Below, one piece after another: positions 1 through 7,662 of a DNA stretch of 44,667 nucleotides. The DNA is from Bradyrhizobiaceae bacterium (lineage in GTDB: Bacteria; Pseudomonadota; Alphaproteobacteria; Rhizobiales; Xanthobacteraceae): assembly GCA_016793685.1 (NCBI GenBank), contig JAEULX010000146.1, positions 1-44,667 of the forward strand. The letters run 5' to 3'. Position numbers and translations under genes: made by a program. Position 1 is the stretch's first letter; every line of letters begins with the position of its first letter. The notes beneath the pieces were generated by a model. The model did not search any database. It was not told where the DNA came from and was given only the letters and a program-made list of their open reading frames with translations.

Positions 1-104
1 GCCGATCGGCTTTCGCCGATCGGGTCGATTCGATACCCTCCTTAAGCGGGCATCGGCGCTTTTCTGGGCGTTTTCGCCTGAAGTGGAAGGCGCGGTTTTG
101 CCCT

Positions 105-140
105 TAACGGCCGCATACACCATACGCACCTCTTCAGGTG
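105..140 (-). other. oriT nick region, R388-like
   Basis: Read on the minus strand, a 5-bp hairpin with a 4-nt loop (CACCT, GAAG, AGGTG; positions 140 to 127) runs straight into CGTATGGTGT then ATGC. The R388 oriT has the same build: a 5-bp, 4-nt-loop hairpin followed by GTATTGTCT, with the nick before ATAG. From GGTGCGTAT onward 14 of 18 bases agree with R388. By analogy the nick falls on the minus strand between positions 117 and 116. The orientation is canonical, because the trwABC-like genes to the right would then enter the recipient last. The relaxase at 2193 is TrwC-like, which supports the match. R388 bases are from memory; cleavage is inferred. Confidence 0.72.
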
Positions 141-154
141 ATATAACCTGTTGA

Positions 155-266
155 TGTAGAACGTATTTTTGGGATGGGCCGGTTTCGGCTGTAGTGTTTT
201 ACAACTACAAAATTGCCATAACCTCATGATAACGCTGCGGTCTGTCTGCTACAGGACGGACTACAG
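155..266. repeat. TGTAG/CTACA motif cluster between oriT and the trwA-like gene
   Basis: Five copies of one 5-mer lie in 112 bases: TGTAG at 155 and 190, and its complement CTACA at 205, 249 and 261. The copies at 190 and 205 form a 6-bp inverted repeat (TGTAGT and ACTACA) with an 8-nt loop. The last two are CTACAG repeats spaced 12 bp. In R388 the RHH protein TrwA binds repeated sites between nic and trwA and represses its own operon. These repeats occupy the equivalent place, so they are candidate binding sites for the product at 272-649. They also cover the expected promoter. Confidence 0.5.
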
Positions 267-271
267 CCCCC

Positions 272-649
272 ATGGCGCTCAGCGATCCGATCAATCTCCG
301 CCTGAGCATCGACCGGAAGCGGCAATACGAGGACGACGCGGCTCGCCGCGGAATGCCGCTGACGACCTACCTGCGCCGTCGCCTGGAGGACGGCGACCAG
401 GTGAGCGAGCAGCTCGCCGAGCTGCGCAGGCTTATCCTGGACGCGCAAAGCGGCCCCACCTCGCACGAGGATTCGCCCGCCGGCGAAGCCGCTCCCGACC
501 CGAGCGGGGTCCCGAGCACGGCCATGCTGGTCGAGGTGCTGTTGCTGCTGCGCAGTGTTGTCGACGCCGATAAACTGAGGATGGTCCATGGCGAGCTGCG
601 CCGCCAGGGCTTGCCCGTCTGGACCGGCGCGACCGGAGAGCGGACATGA
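272..649 (+). CDS. TrwA-like ribbon-helix-helix relaxosome accessory protein
   Basis: This 125-residue protein probably binds oriT, helps the relaxase and represses its own operon. The N-terminus (about residues 5-45) has the look of a ribbon-helix-helix fold: a short strand INLRLSI, then two helices around DDAARRGMPLTTYLRRRL. The rest is acidic and proline-rich, with a helical C-terminus. Its length is close to R388 TrwA (about 120 residues). It overlaps the coupling-protein gene by 4 bp (ATGA), so translation is probably coupled. The family assignment rests mainly on fold, size and the trwA-trwB-trwC order; residue similarity to TrwA is not obvious by eye. Confidence 0.7.
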   Translation: MALSDPINLRLSIDRKRQYEDDAARRGMPLTTYLRRRLEDGDQVSEQLAELRRLILDAQSGPTSHEDSPAGEAAPDPSGVPSTAMLVEVLLLLRSVVDADKLRMVHGELRRQGLPVWTGATGERT

Positions 650-2190
650 TGCTGAGCGAACGCCGGCGCATCTCGACGGCCATCCTGGTCCTGCTTCCGG
701 CTTCGGCTTGGCTGGCGGGTGTCCAGCACACCGAGCCCTTGCCGGCGGATCACAAGCTCGCGGCGTTGTCCGCCCTTGCTCTGGCGACCCCGCAGAAGCC
801 TGTTCTGCTCCTGGCGCTCCTCGCTGGCCTCACACTGGCGCTGTTCTGCGTCTGGACGATGGCCCGGCTCGCCCAGGACGAGTTCGCCGGCGCGCCCTTC
901 CGGAAGTTCCTTCGCGGCACGCGCATCGTCTCGGCCCGGCAGCTGCGGCGGCTGACGGGCGAACGCAAGCGGCAGGTGAGCGTGGCCGGCATTCCCATTC
1001 CCACAAGCGTCGAGAACCTGCACATGCTGATCGGCGGCGGGACGGGCGCGGGCAAATCGACCCTGTTTCGCGAGATCGTCCATGGCGCGGCGGCGCGCGG
1101 CGACCGGATGATCTGCCTCGATCCGAACGGCGATATGCTGGCCAAGTTCGGCCAGGACGGCGACGTGATCCTCAACCCCTACGACCGGCGCACCGAGGGC
1201 TGGTCGTTCTTCAACGAGATCCGCGCCGATTACGATTTTCATCGCTACGCGCTATCGCTGGTGCCGCCCGGCCAGACGCCCGAAGCCGAGGAATGGGCCG
1301 GCTACGGCCGCCTGCTCCTGCGCGAGACCGCCCGCAAGCTGAGCCTGCTCGGTCAGCCGTCGATCCGCGAGCTGTTCCGCTGGACGACGATCGCGCCGGC
1401 CGAGGCGTTGCAGGACTTTCTCACCGACACGCTCGCGGAATCGCTGTTCGTCGGCTCGTCGCAGGCGAGCAAGGCGCTGTCGTCGGCGCGGTTCATTCTC
1501 TCCGACAAGCTGCCCGAGCATGTGACCATGCCGCCCGGCGCGTTCTCGCTGCGCACCTGGCTGGAAACCCCGGACGCCGGCAACCTGTGGATCACCTGGC
1601 GCGAGGACATGGGGCCGGCGCTGAAGCCGCTGATCTCGGCGTGGACCGATGCGCTGTTCGTCTCGATCCTGTCGATGCCGGAGGACGCAAACCGGCGGAT
1701 CTGGGTGTTCATCGACGAACTCGCCTCGCTGGAGAAGCTGGCGACGCTCGAAGCGGCCCTGACCAAGGGGCGCAAATACGGCCTGCGGGTCGTCGCCGGG
1801 CTGCAATCGACCGCGCAGCTCGACGACAGCTATGGCCGCGCCAAGGCGCAGACGCTGCGCAGCTGCTTTTCCTCGCTCGCGGTCTTGCGGATCTCGAAAT
1901 CGGACCCGGCCACAGCCGAGGATTTCAGCCGGGCGCTCGGCGAGCACGAAGTCGAGCGCGAGCGCAAGAGCAGCAGCATCGGCTGGCGCAACAGCAGCGA
2001 CGGCCGGCAGACGGTGCACGAGCGCGAGCGGGTCGTCGCACCGTCCGAGCTGACCGCCCTGCCCGACCTCGCCGGCTATCTCGCAATCGTCGGCGACCGG
2101 CCGATCGCGCGCTTCCAGACCGCCTATCACCCCTTCGAAAATCGCCATCCCGGCTTTGTCGAACGAACGTGCGGGCATTTGGGAGGCTAG
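646..2190 (+). CDS. trwB: Type IV coupling protein (TrwB/TraD family)
   Basis: This 514-residue inner-membrane ATPase links the relaxosome to the secretion channel. Two N-terminal membrane segments (about 11-28 and 50-72) precede the cytosolic motor domain. The Walker A motif GGTGAGKS lies near residues 131-138, and Walker B is in WVFIDELASLEK near 354. The RecA-like segment KGRKYGLRVVAGLQS is typical of TrwB/TraD. Length is close to R388 TrwB (507). The start overlaps the upstream stop as ATGA, and a GGAGAG ribosome site precedes it. The stop lies 2 bp before the relaxase start. Together the three genes form one transfer-processing operon. Confidence 0.93.
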   Translation: MMLSERRRISTAILVLLPASAWLAGVQHTEPLPADHKLAALSALALATPQKPVLLLALLAGLTLALFCVWTMARLAQDEFAGAPFRKFLRGTRIVSARQLRRLTGERKRQVSVAGIPIPTSVENLHMLIGGGTGAGKSTLFREIVHGAAARGDRMICLDPNGDMLAKFGQDGDVILNPYDRRTEGWSFFNEIRADYDFHRYALSLVPPGQTPEAEEWAGYGRLLLRETARKLSLLGQPSIRELFRWTTIAPAEALQDFLTDTLAESLFVGSSQASKALSSARFILSDKLPEHVTMPPGAFSLRTWLETPDAGNLWITWREDMGPALKPLISAWTDALFVSILSMPEDANRRIWVFIDELASLEKLATLEAALTKGRKYGLRVVAGLQSTAQLDDSYGRAKAQTLRSCFSSLAVLRISKSDPATAEDFSRALGEHEVERERKSSSIGWRNSSDGRQTVHERERVVAPSELTALPDLAGYLAIVGDRPIARFQTAYHPFENRHPGFVERTCGHLGG

Positions 2191-2192
2191 CT

Positions 2193-5039
2193 ATGCTCAG
2201 CGCCAAGGTCCTCACCAGCCATAATTACATCCGCCAAGCCGCCGCCTACTACGAGGACGGCGCGGACGACTACTACGCTCACGAAGGCGCGGCGAAGGAA
2301 TGGCAGGGTGCCGGCGCCGGCGTGCTCGGCCTCGCCGGCGAGATCGACTCCGTGCGGTTCAAGGAACTGCTCGCCGGCCAGGTGGCGCCGGAGGTTCGGG
2401 TGAGCCGGGGTTCGACCCGCGCCGATGCCCGCGAACGAATCGGCATCGACCTGACGTTCTCGGCGCCCAAGAGTGTGTCGATCCAGGCCCTCGTCGGCGG
2501 CGACGCCCGCGTCATCGCGGCGCACGACCGGGCGGTGAGCGCCGCCGTCAAGGCGGCCGAGGAACGGGCGCTCGCCCGGCGCAAGGTGGGCGGCAAGGCG
2601 CGGGTCGAACGCTCGGGCAACCTGATCGTCGGCAAGTTCCGCCACGAGACCAGCCGCGAACGCGACCCGCAGCTGCACACCCATGCGATCGTCATGAACC
2701 TGACGCAACGCAGCGACGGGCAATGGCGCGCGCTCAAGAACGACGAAATCATCAAGTCCCTGCGCCACCTGGGCGCGGTCTACCGCGCCGAGCTCGCCGC
2801 CGAGCTCCGAAACCAGGGCTTCGCGCTGCGCCACGAGCGCGACGGCGCGTTCGAGCTGGCCCACATCGGTCGCGAGCAGATCGCCGCGTTCAGCCGGCGG
2901 ACCCGGCAGATCGACGAGCGCCTGGTCGAGCGCGGATCGAGCCGCGACCAGGCGAGCACGGCGGAAAAGCAGGACGCGACCCTGGAGACCCGCGCCCGCA
3001 AGGGCGTCGTCGACCGGGCCGAGGTCTTTGCCGAGTGGCAGGCCCGGGCGGGCGCGCTCGGCATCGACTTCGACCGGCGCGAGTGGGCGGGGCACGACCG
3101 AAGCCAGGCGGAGAGTTCGCGGGATCGGCCGGACGATACCTTGCCGAGCGAGGAAGCGGCCCGGCGCGCGGTGCGCTACGCCGTCCATCACCTGAGCGAG
3201 CGCCAGGCCGTCATCGGCGCGCGCGAGATGATCGACGTGGCGATGCAGCACGGTGTCGGCCGGGTTCAGCTCCGCGATGTGGAGGCCGAGGTCAAGCGGC
3301 AGACCGAGGCCGGCTACCTCATCCGCGAAGCGCCGGTGTTCCGGCCCGCGAGCGAAACCGGCGATTGCGCCGACCTCAGCCGTGCCGCCTGGATCGACCT
3401 GCTCATCACGAAGGGCGTGGCCCCTGCCCTCGCCCGCCGGCGCGTCGATGACGCGATCCGCACCGGCGGACTAACGATGGCCGATGGCCGCTACACCACG
3501 CAGACGGCGCTGGCCCGCGAGAAGCGCATTCTGTCCATTGAGCGGGACGGGCGCGGCCAGGTCGCGGCTGTCGTGCCCGAGGACGCCGCCCGAAAGCGGC
3601 TCGCCGCGACCAACCTCAACGCCGGGCAACGTGAGGCCGCCGCGCTGATGGCAACCGCCACCAACCGCGTGATCGGCGTCCAGGGCTTCGCCGGCACCGG
3701 CAAGTCGCACATGCTGGAGACCGCCAAGCGGATCGTCGAGGACCATGGCTACCGCGTCCGCGCGCTCGCTCCCTACGGCAGCCAGGTCAAGGCCCTTCGC
3801 GAGCTTGGCGTGCCGGCGAAAACGCTCGCGTCGTTCCTGCGGGCCAAGGACAAGGACCTGGACGCGCGCACCGTCGTCGTGATCGACGAGGCCGGCGTCG
3901 TGCCGACCCGGCTCATGGAACAGGCCCTCAAGCTCGCCGAGGCCGCCGGCGCGCGGGTCGTTCTCCTCGGCGACACGGCGCAGACCAAGGCCATCGAGGC
4001 CGGGCGGCCCTTCGACCAGTTGCAGGCCGCCGGGATGCGCACCGCCCGGATGGAAGACATTCAGCGCCAGCGCGATCCGGCACTGCGCGCGGCCGTGGAA
4101 TTGGCCGCGCGCGGGAACACGGACGACTCGCTCGCGAAGATTTCAGGGGTGAGGGAGATCCGCGACGATGCCGGCCGGCGGGCCGAGCTGGTCCGCGACT
4201 TCATGGCGCTGAGCCCGGCCGAGCGGGAGGCCACGTTGATCGTCTCGGGCACCAACGAGGCGCGGCGCGACATCAAGGCCCGCGTCCGTGAAGCGAGCGG
4301 AACGGCAGGTCGCGGACGCGCGTTCGACACCCTCATTCGCCGTGACTCCACCCAGGCCGAACGACGCTACAGCAGGAACTACCGCGTCGGCGATGCGATC
4401 CAGCCGGAGAAGACCTACAGGAGCGGCCTGCAACGCGGCGAACTCTACCAGGTGCTCGACACCGGCCCCGGCAACCGGCTCACCGTTGCCGGTCCGGACA
4501 AGACGCCAATCACGTTTTCGCCGGCGACCCACACCAGGCTGTCGATCTACCAGCCCGAGCGCTCGGAACTGGCCGTCGGCGACCGGGTGCGGATCACCCG
4601 CAACGATGCCGGCCGCGACCTGGCCAATGGCGACCGTTTTACGGTCGCGGCCGTGGCGGCGGACCGGATCACGCTTGAAGCCGCGGGCCGGCGCGTCGAG
4701 CTGCCGGCGGACCGGCCGCTGCACCTGGAACACGCCTACGCGACAACCGTGCACAGTGCCCAGGGCCTGACGGCCGAGCGGGTGCTCATCGAGGCGCGGA
4801 CCGACAGCCGGACGACGGCCAGGGACGTCTACTACGTTGCGATCTCGCGCGCGCGCCACAAAGCCAGGATCTACACCGACGACCTCGACCGGCTGCCGCC
4901 GGCCGTCGCGCGGGAGAACCGCAAGGGCGCGGCCCTGGATCTCGTGCGCGAGCGCCGGCAGCCGGGTCGCGATCATGCGATGGTGCGGACTGCCGCGCGG
5001 CGGCGTCCTCCCGTCGAGCGGGACCGCGAGCACGCGTGA
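2193..5039 (+). CDS. trwC: MobF-family conjugative relaxase/helicase (TrwC-like)
   Basis: This 948-residue relaxase nicks oriT, stays covalently bound to the 5' end and unwinds the plasmid. The N-terminal relaxase domain has paired tyrosines (Y19/Y20 and Y27/Y28 in AAYYEDGADDYY) and the metal-binding H162-T-H164 in QLHTHAIV. The segments LTFSAPKSVS and RHETSRERDPQL are hallmarks of TrwC. The C-terminal SF1 helicase has Walker A GFAGTGKS (K504), Walker B VVVIDEAG and a late motif VYYVAISRAR. Length matches R388 TrwC (966). An in-frame opening extends far upstream, but the ATG two bases after the coupling-protein stop, with a GGGAGG ribosome site, is the clear start. Its similarity to TrwC supports the R388-like nick site. 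Confidence 0.96.
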   Translation: MLSAKVLTSHNYIRQAAAYYEDGADDYYAHEGAAKEWQGAGAGVLGLAGEIDSVRFKELLAGQVAPEVRVSRGSTRADARERIGIDLTFSAPKSVSIQALVGGDARVIAAHDRAVSAAVKAAEERALARRKVGGKARVERSGNLIVGKFRHETSRERDPQLHTHAIVMNLTQRSDGQWRALKNDEIIKSLRHLGAVYRAELAAELRNQGFALRHERDGAFELAHIGREQIAAFSRRTRQIDERLVERGSSRDQASTAEKQDATLETRARKGVVDRAEVFAEWQARAGALGIDFDRREWAGHDRSQAESSRDRPDDTLPSEEAARRAVRYAVHHLSERQAVIGAREMIDVAMQHGVGRVQLRDVEAEVKRQTEAGYLIREAPVFRPASETGDCADLSRAAWIDLLITKGVAPALARRRVDDAIRTGGLTMADGRYTTQTALAREKRILSIERDGRGQVAAVVPEDAARKRLAATNLNAGQREAAALMATATNRVIGVQGFAGTGKSHMLETAKRIVEDHGYRVRALAPYGSQVKALRELGVPAKTLASFLRAKDKDLDARTVVVIDEAGVVPTRLMEQALKLAEAAGARVVLLGDTAQTKAIEAGRPFDQLQAAGMRTARMEDIQRQRDPALRAAVELAARGNTDDSLAKISGVREIRDDAGRRAELVRDFMALSPAEREATLIVSGTNEARRDIKARVREASGTAGRGRAFDTLIRRDSTQAERRYSRNYRVGDAIQPEKTYRSGLQRGELYQVLDTGPGNRLTVAGPDKTPITFSPATHTRLSIYQPERSELAVGDRVRITRNDAGRDLANGDRFTVAAVAADRITLEAAGRRVELPADRPLHLEHAYATTVHSAQGLTAERVLIEARTDSRTTARDVYYVAISRARHKARIYTDDLDRLPPAVARENRKGAALDLVRERRQPGRDHAMVRTAARRRPPVERDREHA

Positions 5040-5060
5040 GGCCCCTGCCCTCTTGCCGGG

Positions 5061-5228
5061 CTAGAAGCTCGCCAGGAACGCCAGGAAGCTTTGCCAGCCA
5101 TGGTATCCCAGCCAGGCCGCCGCGAGCGCGTTGGCAATCACGAGAGGCCACAGCAGCCGGCCCCAGATGAGGTCCATCAAGAACCACAGCGCCAGAAAGG
5201 GGTTGTCGTCCGGGTCGCGGTTGTCCAT
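5061..5228 (-). CDS. Small membrane protein, unknown function
   Basis: A 55-residue reading frame faces the relaxase gene end-to-end. It starts MDNRDPDDNPFLALWFLMDL and ends LAFLASF. The first ten residues are acidic and polar. Residues about 11-40 and 43-55 are strongly hydrophobic and tryptophan-rich, which suggests one or two membrane segments. No clear ribosome site precedes the ATG. I recognise no family. Small membrane proteins in transfer regions are sometimes entry-exclusion or transfer accessories, but nothing in the sequence shows that here. The biased amino-acid layout and the tight fit between the relaxase stop and the terminator at 5308 favour a real gene. Confidence 0.5.
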   Translation of the reverse strand: MDNRDPDDNPFLALWFLMDLIWGRLLWPLVIANALAAAWLGYHGWQSFLAFLASF

Positions 5229-5307
5229 GCCGGCAAAGATAGCGGGGATGCGTTAACAGCCTGCTTCCAGCATGGACGATGCTCAGCAAGCTGGAGGACC
5301 TGACGCA

Positions 5308-5341
5308 GCAAAGCCCCGCGGGGGGTCCTACGGGGCTTTGC
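5308..5341. terminator. Terminator-like hairpin
   Basis: Arms GCAAAGCCCCG (5308-5318) and CGGGGCTTTGC (5331-5341) are perfect 11-bp complements around a 12-nt loop. Only short T and A runs flank it, so termination strength is uncertain. It lies between the relaxase side and the replication origin and would work on either strand. Confidence 0.6.
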
Positions 5342-5446
5342 CTTGGTGGTCTCGATCACCGTGCACGGTCATCGCCGTCCCCGGCTGTACCGTGGTTTGG
5401 ATTCTACCCTCGCATCATCGTGCTGGAAATATCCTAGCGGGGGTGT

Positions 5447-5479
5447 GTGAGGGGGCGGCAATGAGCCCCCTCACCTTTT
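5447..5479 (+). terminator. Rho-independent terminator
   Basis: Arms GTGAGGGGGC (5447-5456) and GCCCCCTCAC (5465-5474) pair perfectly over an 8-nt loop and are followed by CTTTT. This insulates the origin from rightward transcription of the transfer operon. A smaller hairpin (TGGCCC, GAA, GGGCCA) follows at 5533-5547. Confidence 0.65.
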
Positions 5480-5559
5480 AGCTACGTGTGAGCGAAGCGA
5501 ACGCCGAAAAACTAATGGGTGGGGGGCGCGGGTGGCCCGAAGGGCCAGGGGCGCACGAT

Positions 5560-6001
5560 AGTTGAAAGAGGTATCGGAGGCTGATTCGGTTTTGTAATGA
5601 TTGATAGAAGTTTTGTTCATCAAAGGGAGCTTGGCAACTACCGGAAGATTATCGGTAAGAAATATAGGTTTGTCCTACCAACTGCCCGTGAACGAAGAGC
5701 GAACATCCTACCAACTGCCCGTGGTTTGTCCTACCAACTGCCCGTGGATATGTGTTGGTGATAGCGATGTTATGCACAGGACAGGCAGTGGATTCACGAG
5801 AATCAGCGACGACCCGATTCGCCTACCTCGCGTGATCGCTCCTACCAACTGCCCGTGCTCTGATCGGGATCTCCTACCAACTGCCCGTGGCTTACCTTGG
5901 CCACCACCAGAGTTGCCGTGCAGGCTTGGCTAAAGAGCATGGAGAACCGGAACGGTCCAGTCCGCGACGCGCGGCCGCCCCGTTCCTACCAACTGCCCGT
6001 A
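5560..6001. other. Replication origin (oriV) with iterons and DnaA box
   Basis: The gene-free stretch 5229-6002 holds two hairpins and then this origin. It contains a relatively AT-rich segment (about 5560-5670), six direct repeats (see separate entry) and one DnaA box, TTATGCACA at 5770-5778, which fits the TTATNCACA consensus. The box sits in the long gap between iterons 3 and 4. RepA-type initiators bind such iterons, and the AT-rich part is the usual melting site. repA is transcribed toward the origin from the right. An open frame across the iterons (5601-5933) is not a gene. Confidence 0.85.
5673..6001 (+). repeat. Six iterons, consensus TCCTACCAACTGCCCGTG
   Basis: Copies of this 18-mer start at 5673, 5706, 5729, 5840, 5872 and 5984, all in the same orientation. 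Five are identical; the sixth differs only in its last base (A for G). Start-to-start distances are 33, 23, 111, 32 and 112 bp. This gives a 3+2+1 arrangement in which the two long gaps are nearly equal. These are the expected binding sites for the RepA product at 6194-7147 and probably also set copy number. Confidence 0.92.
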
Positions 6002-6002
6002 G

Positions 6003-6218
6003 TCAAAGGATGACTTTGAACTCTTCGCTTTGCCGGGCCAGGAGATGATGACCGAACCACTGACGGGCTTTGATGGGGGGTAATCCGGTCGCTTTGCGAA
6101 TGGCGCGATGGATGACTGCCGCAACGTCATGTGGCGGAATGCCTGCGCGGCAGGCGGCGCGATAGACCACGATGTAAGGTTCGGGATCGAGGTCTATTTC
6201 AGGCTGAGAAGTCGGCAT
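6003..6218 (-). CDS. Small protein downstream of repA, unknown
   Basis: A 71-residue frame overlaps the end of repA by 25 bp and stops one base from the last iteron. It begins MPTSQPEIDLDPEPYIVVYR and contains a helical middle with IPPHDVAAVIHRAIRKATG. No membrane segment or signal peptide is seen. I do not recognise the family. The overlap with repA suggests translational coupling, so a role in replication control is possible but not shown. It could also be a chance frame. Confidence 0.45.
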   Translation of the reverse strand: MPTSQPEIDLDPEPYIVVYRAACRAGIPPHDVAAVIHRAIRKATGLPPIKARQWFGHHLLARQSEEFKVIL

Positions 6219-7147
6219 GCAATCGGCGGCGGGCTGTTCTCAATGATAAGCCCCTGCTCATTCATGTCGACACGGGCATCTGGATATACGCAGTGAACGG
6301 CGCGAAGGGTATCGCAAAATTTTCGTTTGAAGTTATCCATGCGCCCGAACCCTTGCCCGAACTGGTCCTTCAGGTTGTACCACGAAACGAATCCTGGCTT
6401 GCCAGGCCTCACGCGATGAAGCCGTTGGGCAAGCCACGTGTAAATATCGAGCCCCATGGCTGTATGTGAAAGCAACGCAATAGCCCGCTCATTGAGCGGC
6501 ACCGCATGAGCCATAAGGCTGTTAAAATAGCGCTCGGAGAAGCGAACAGCTTCCGGCCAGAACACTCGCTGGCGCTCGTCTCTGGGAAACCAGAGGTCAA
6601 AACCCTCAATAATGTCGCCTTTGATGGTAGTGTCGCTGCCATCAGCGTTCGGTAAGCCAAAGTAGAATCGCGCTGCTGAAAACCTCGCCAACTGCTCTTT
6701 CATTACCCGAAGGTCGCGGCCGTTGGCAGAGAGGCCAAGCCTCTTGGTAAATGCTGTAAGGGTATCACCCACTTCTACTTTAGGACAACGTGTCCGCACC
6801 GCCTCTGTGTTCAGGAAGTAGAACACCAATCGCGGCTTTGGTCCGTAGGGAAGGCCCAGGTTCACGAAGCCGTTAGCACGACGGTCAAACGCACGGCCGG
6901 CCTCGATTTCGAGACATACAGCGCCTTGCTTCCGGTTCCATAACCGTGTGGTCTCCCCCGGATTCCGGTAAGGCATGACCGTCTGGCACAGGACACTGTG
7001 CTGATAGACGATGCTATCGGCTTCACATTCCTGGAGTTCAGCACTGCCCTGAATCAAACGGCGCTTGATCTGACCTAAAGGCTTGAGCCGCGCCGTCGCG
7101 GCGGAAGCCGGGACCAGACCTGGTATTTCTAGTTCGTCCTGCTTCAT
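6194..7147 (-). CDS. repA: Plasmid replication initiator RepA (RepA_C family)
   Basis: This 317-residue initiator should bind the iterons at 5673-6001 and open the origin. The central block VYQHSVLCQTVMPYRNPGE, then AVCLEIEAGRAFD and GLPYGPKPRLVFYFLNTEA, is the signature of the plasmid RepA family. A winged-helix-like C-terminus (WYNLKDQFGQGFGRMDNFKRKF) follows. The frame is open to 7183, but the ATG at 7147 has a GAGGGA ribosome site and is preferred. It is transcribed toward the origin, downstream of parA and parB. The region is less GC-rich than the flanking transfer genes. Confidence 0.92.
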   Translation of the reverse strand: MKQDELEIPGLVPASAATARLKPLGQIKRRLIQGSAELQECEADSIVYQHSVLCQTVMPYRNPGETTRLWNRKQGAVCLEIEAGRAFDRRANGFVNLGLPYGPKPRLVFYFLNTEAVRTRCPKVEVGDTLTAFTKRLGLSANGRDLRVMKEQLARFSAARFYFGLPNADGSDTTIKGDIIEGFDLWFPRDERQRVFWPEAVRFSERYFNSLMAHAVPLNERAIALLSHTAMGLDIYTWLAQRLHRVRPGKPGFVSWYNLKDQFGQGFGRMDNFKRKFCDTLRAVHCVYPDARVDMNEQGLIIENSPPPIACRLLSLK

Positions 7148-7286
7148 GCGTCCCTCTGGCCAACCAAGGCCTTTTGGCAACACTGCCTCAATTTGTGGGG
7201 CGCGGCAACGTATTGCTGTGCTACTTGTTGTGTCATGCCTCTACTCCTACTCGCGAGTGTCTGCATGAGGCTAGGTGCTGCGGTGC

Positions 7287-7343
7287 TGTGCATACTGGCA
7301 TGCGTGTATACCAGTACACCAGTATGCCCGCATGCCAGTATGC
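7287..7343. promoter_or_regulatory. Operator/centromere-like repeats between parB and repA
   Basis: A perfect 15-bp inverted repeat (GCATACTGGCATGCG at 7290-7304 and its complement at 7329-7343) encloses a further CCAGTATGC at 7319-7327 and TGTATAC at 7305-7311. TGTGCATAC (7287-7295) and TGTATAC both recur before parA at 8308-8373. The shared words suggest that one protein, most simply the RHH ParB, binds both places. The block lies upstream of repA, so it may couple partition to replication control. Confidence 0.6.
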
Positions 7344-7353
7344 AGGTATGGTT

Positions 7354-7662
7354 TTATGGTTTTATACCCTTCCTGCCCTTCTTCACGAGCAGAAGGCCAA
7401 GAGCTTCCTCCAAGAGCGCCTGAATGGTTGTTTCCTCCTCGGCAGCCAGCAGCTTGAGCTGCTTCGCCAACTCGGGGCGGAAGTGCCCGGCGATGAGGCG
7501 CTTGCCTTCGCGTGATGCGCGGTAGAATTTCTCCGCTTTAGGTTCCTGCTTTTCAGCACGTTTGCGGGCCATCGGCGCGCTGGATGGCGCCGTGGGCGCT
7601 TCGGAAAGCTCTCGCGCTTGCCGTTCAAGCACGGCTTGTAGCGAGTTCGGGCCTTTAGTCAT
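7354..7662 (-). CDS. parB: ParB-type ribbon-helix-helix partition partner
   Basis: A 102-residue basic protein directly follows parA, with an 8-bp overlap. The N-terminal half is low-complexity and charged (ARKRAEKQEPKAEK). The C-terminal part, HFRPELAKQLKLLAAEEETTIQALLEEALGLLL, looks like a ribbon-helix-helix DNA-binding domain of the kind found beside small ParA ATPases. It should bind centromere repeats and stimulate ParA. The ATG at 7662 is chosen because it couples to parA; an upstream start would add five residues. It is not a KorB/Spo0J-type ParB, so the symbol denotes position and role. Confidence 0.75.
   Translation of the reverse strand: MTKGPNSLQAVLERQARELSEAPTAPSSAPMARKRAEKQEPKAEKFYRASREGKRLIAGHFRPELAKQLKLLAAEEETTIQALLEEALGLLLVKKGRKGIKP

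Noticed and set aside
1..123. Minus-strand open frame of 41 codons starting with ATG at 123 and running off the left edge
   Set aside because: Its ribosome-site-like AGAGGTG and start codon are part of the oriT hairpin and nick sequence. The frame is short and has no recognisable product, although a leading-region gene cannot be excluded.
236..247. Plus-strand TGCGGTCTGTCT, resembling the R388 TGCG-N3-TGTCT nick core
   Set aside because: It lacks the preceding hairpin and is in the orientation that would transfer the relaxase genes first. The minus-strand site at 105-140 is a better match.
588..2192. Upstream extension of the relaxase frame
   Set aside because: It overlaps the whole coupling-protein gene in another frame; the TrwC-like N-terminus starts at 2193 with its own ribosome site.
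5601..5933. 110-codon plus-strand frame
   Set aside because: It runs across the iterons; repeated SYQLPV-like words are just translated repeats.
5673..6001. CRISPR-like array of 18-bp repeats
   Set aside because: Spacing is uneven (23-112 bp), repeats are too short, no cas genes are near, and repA adjoins; these are iterons.
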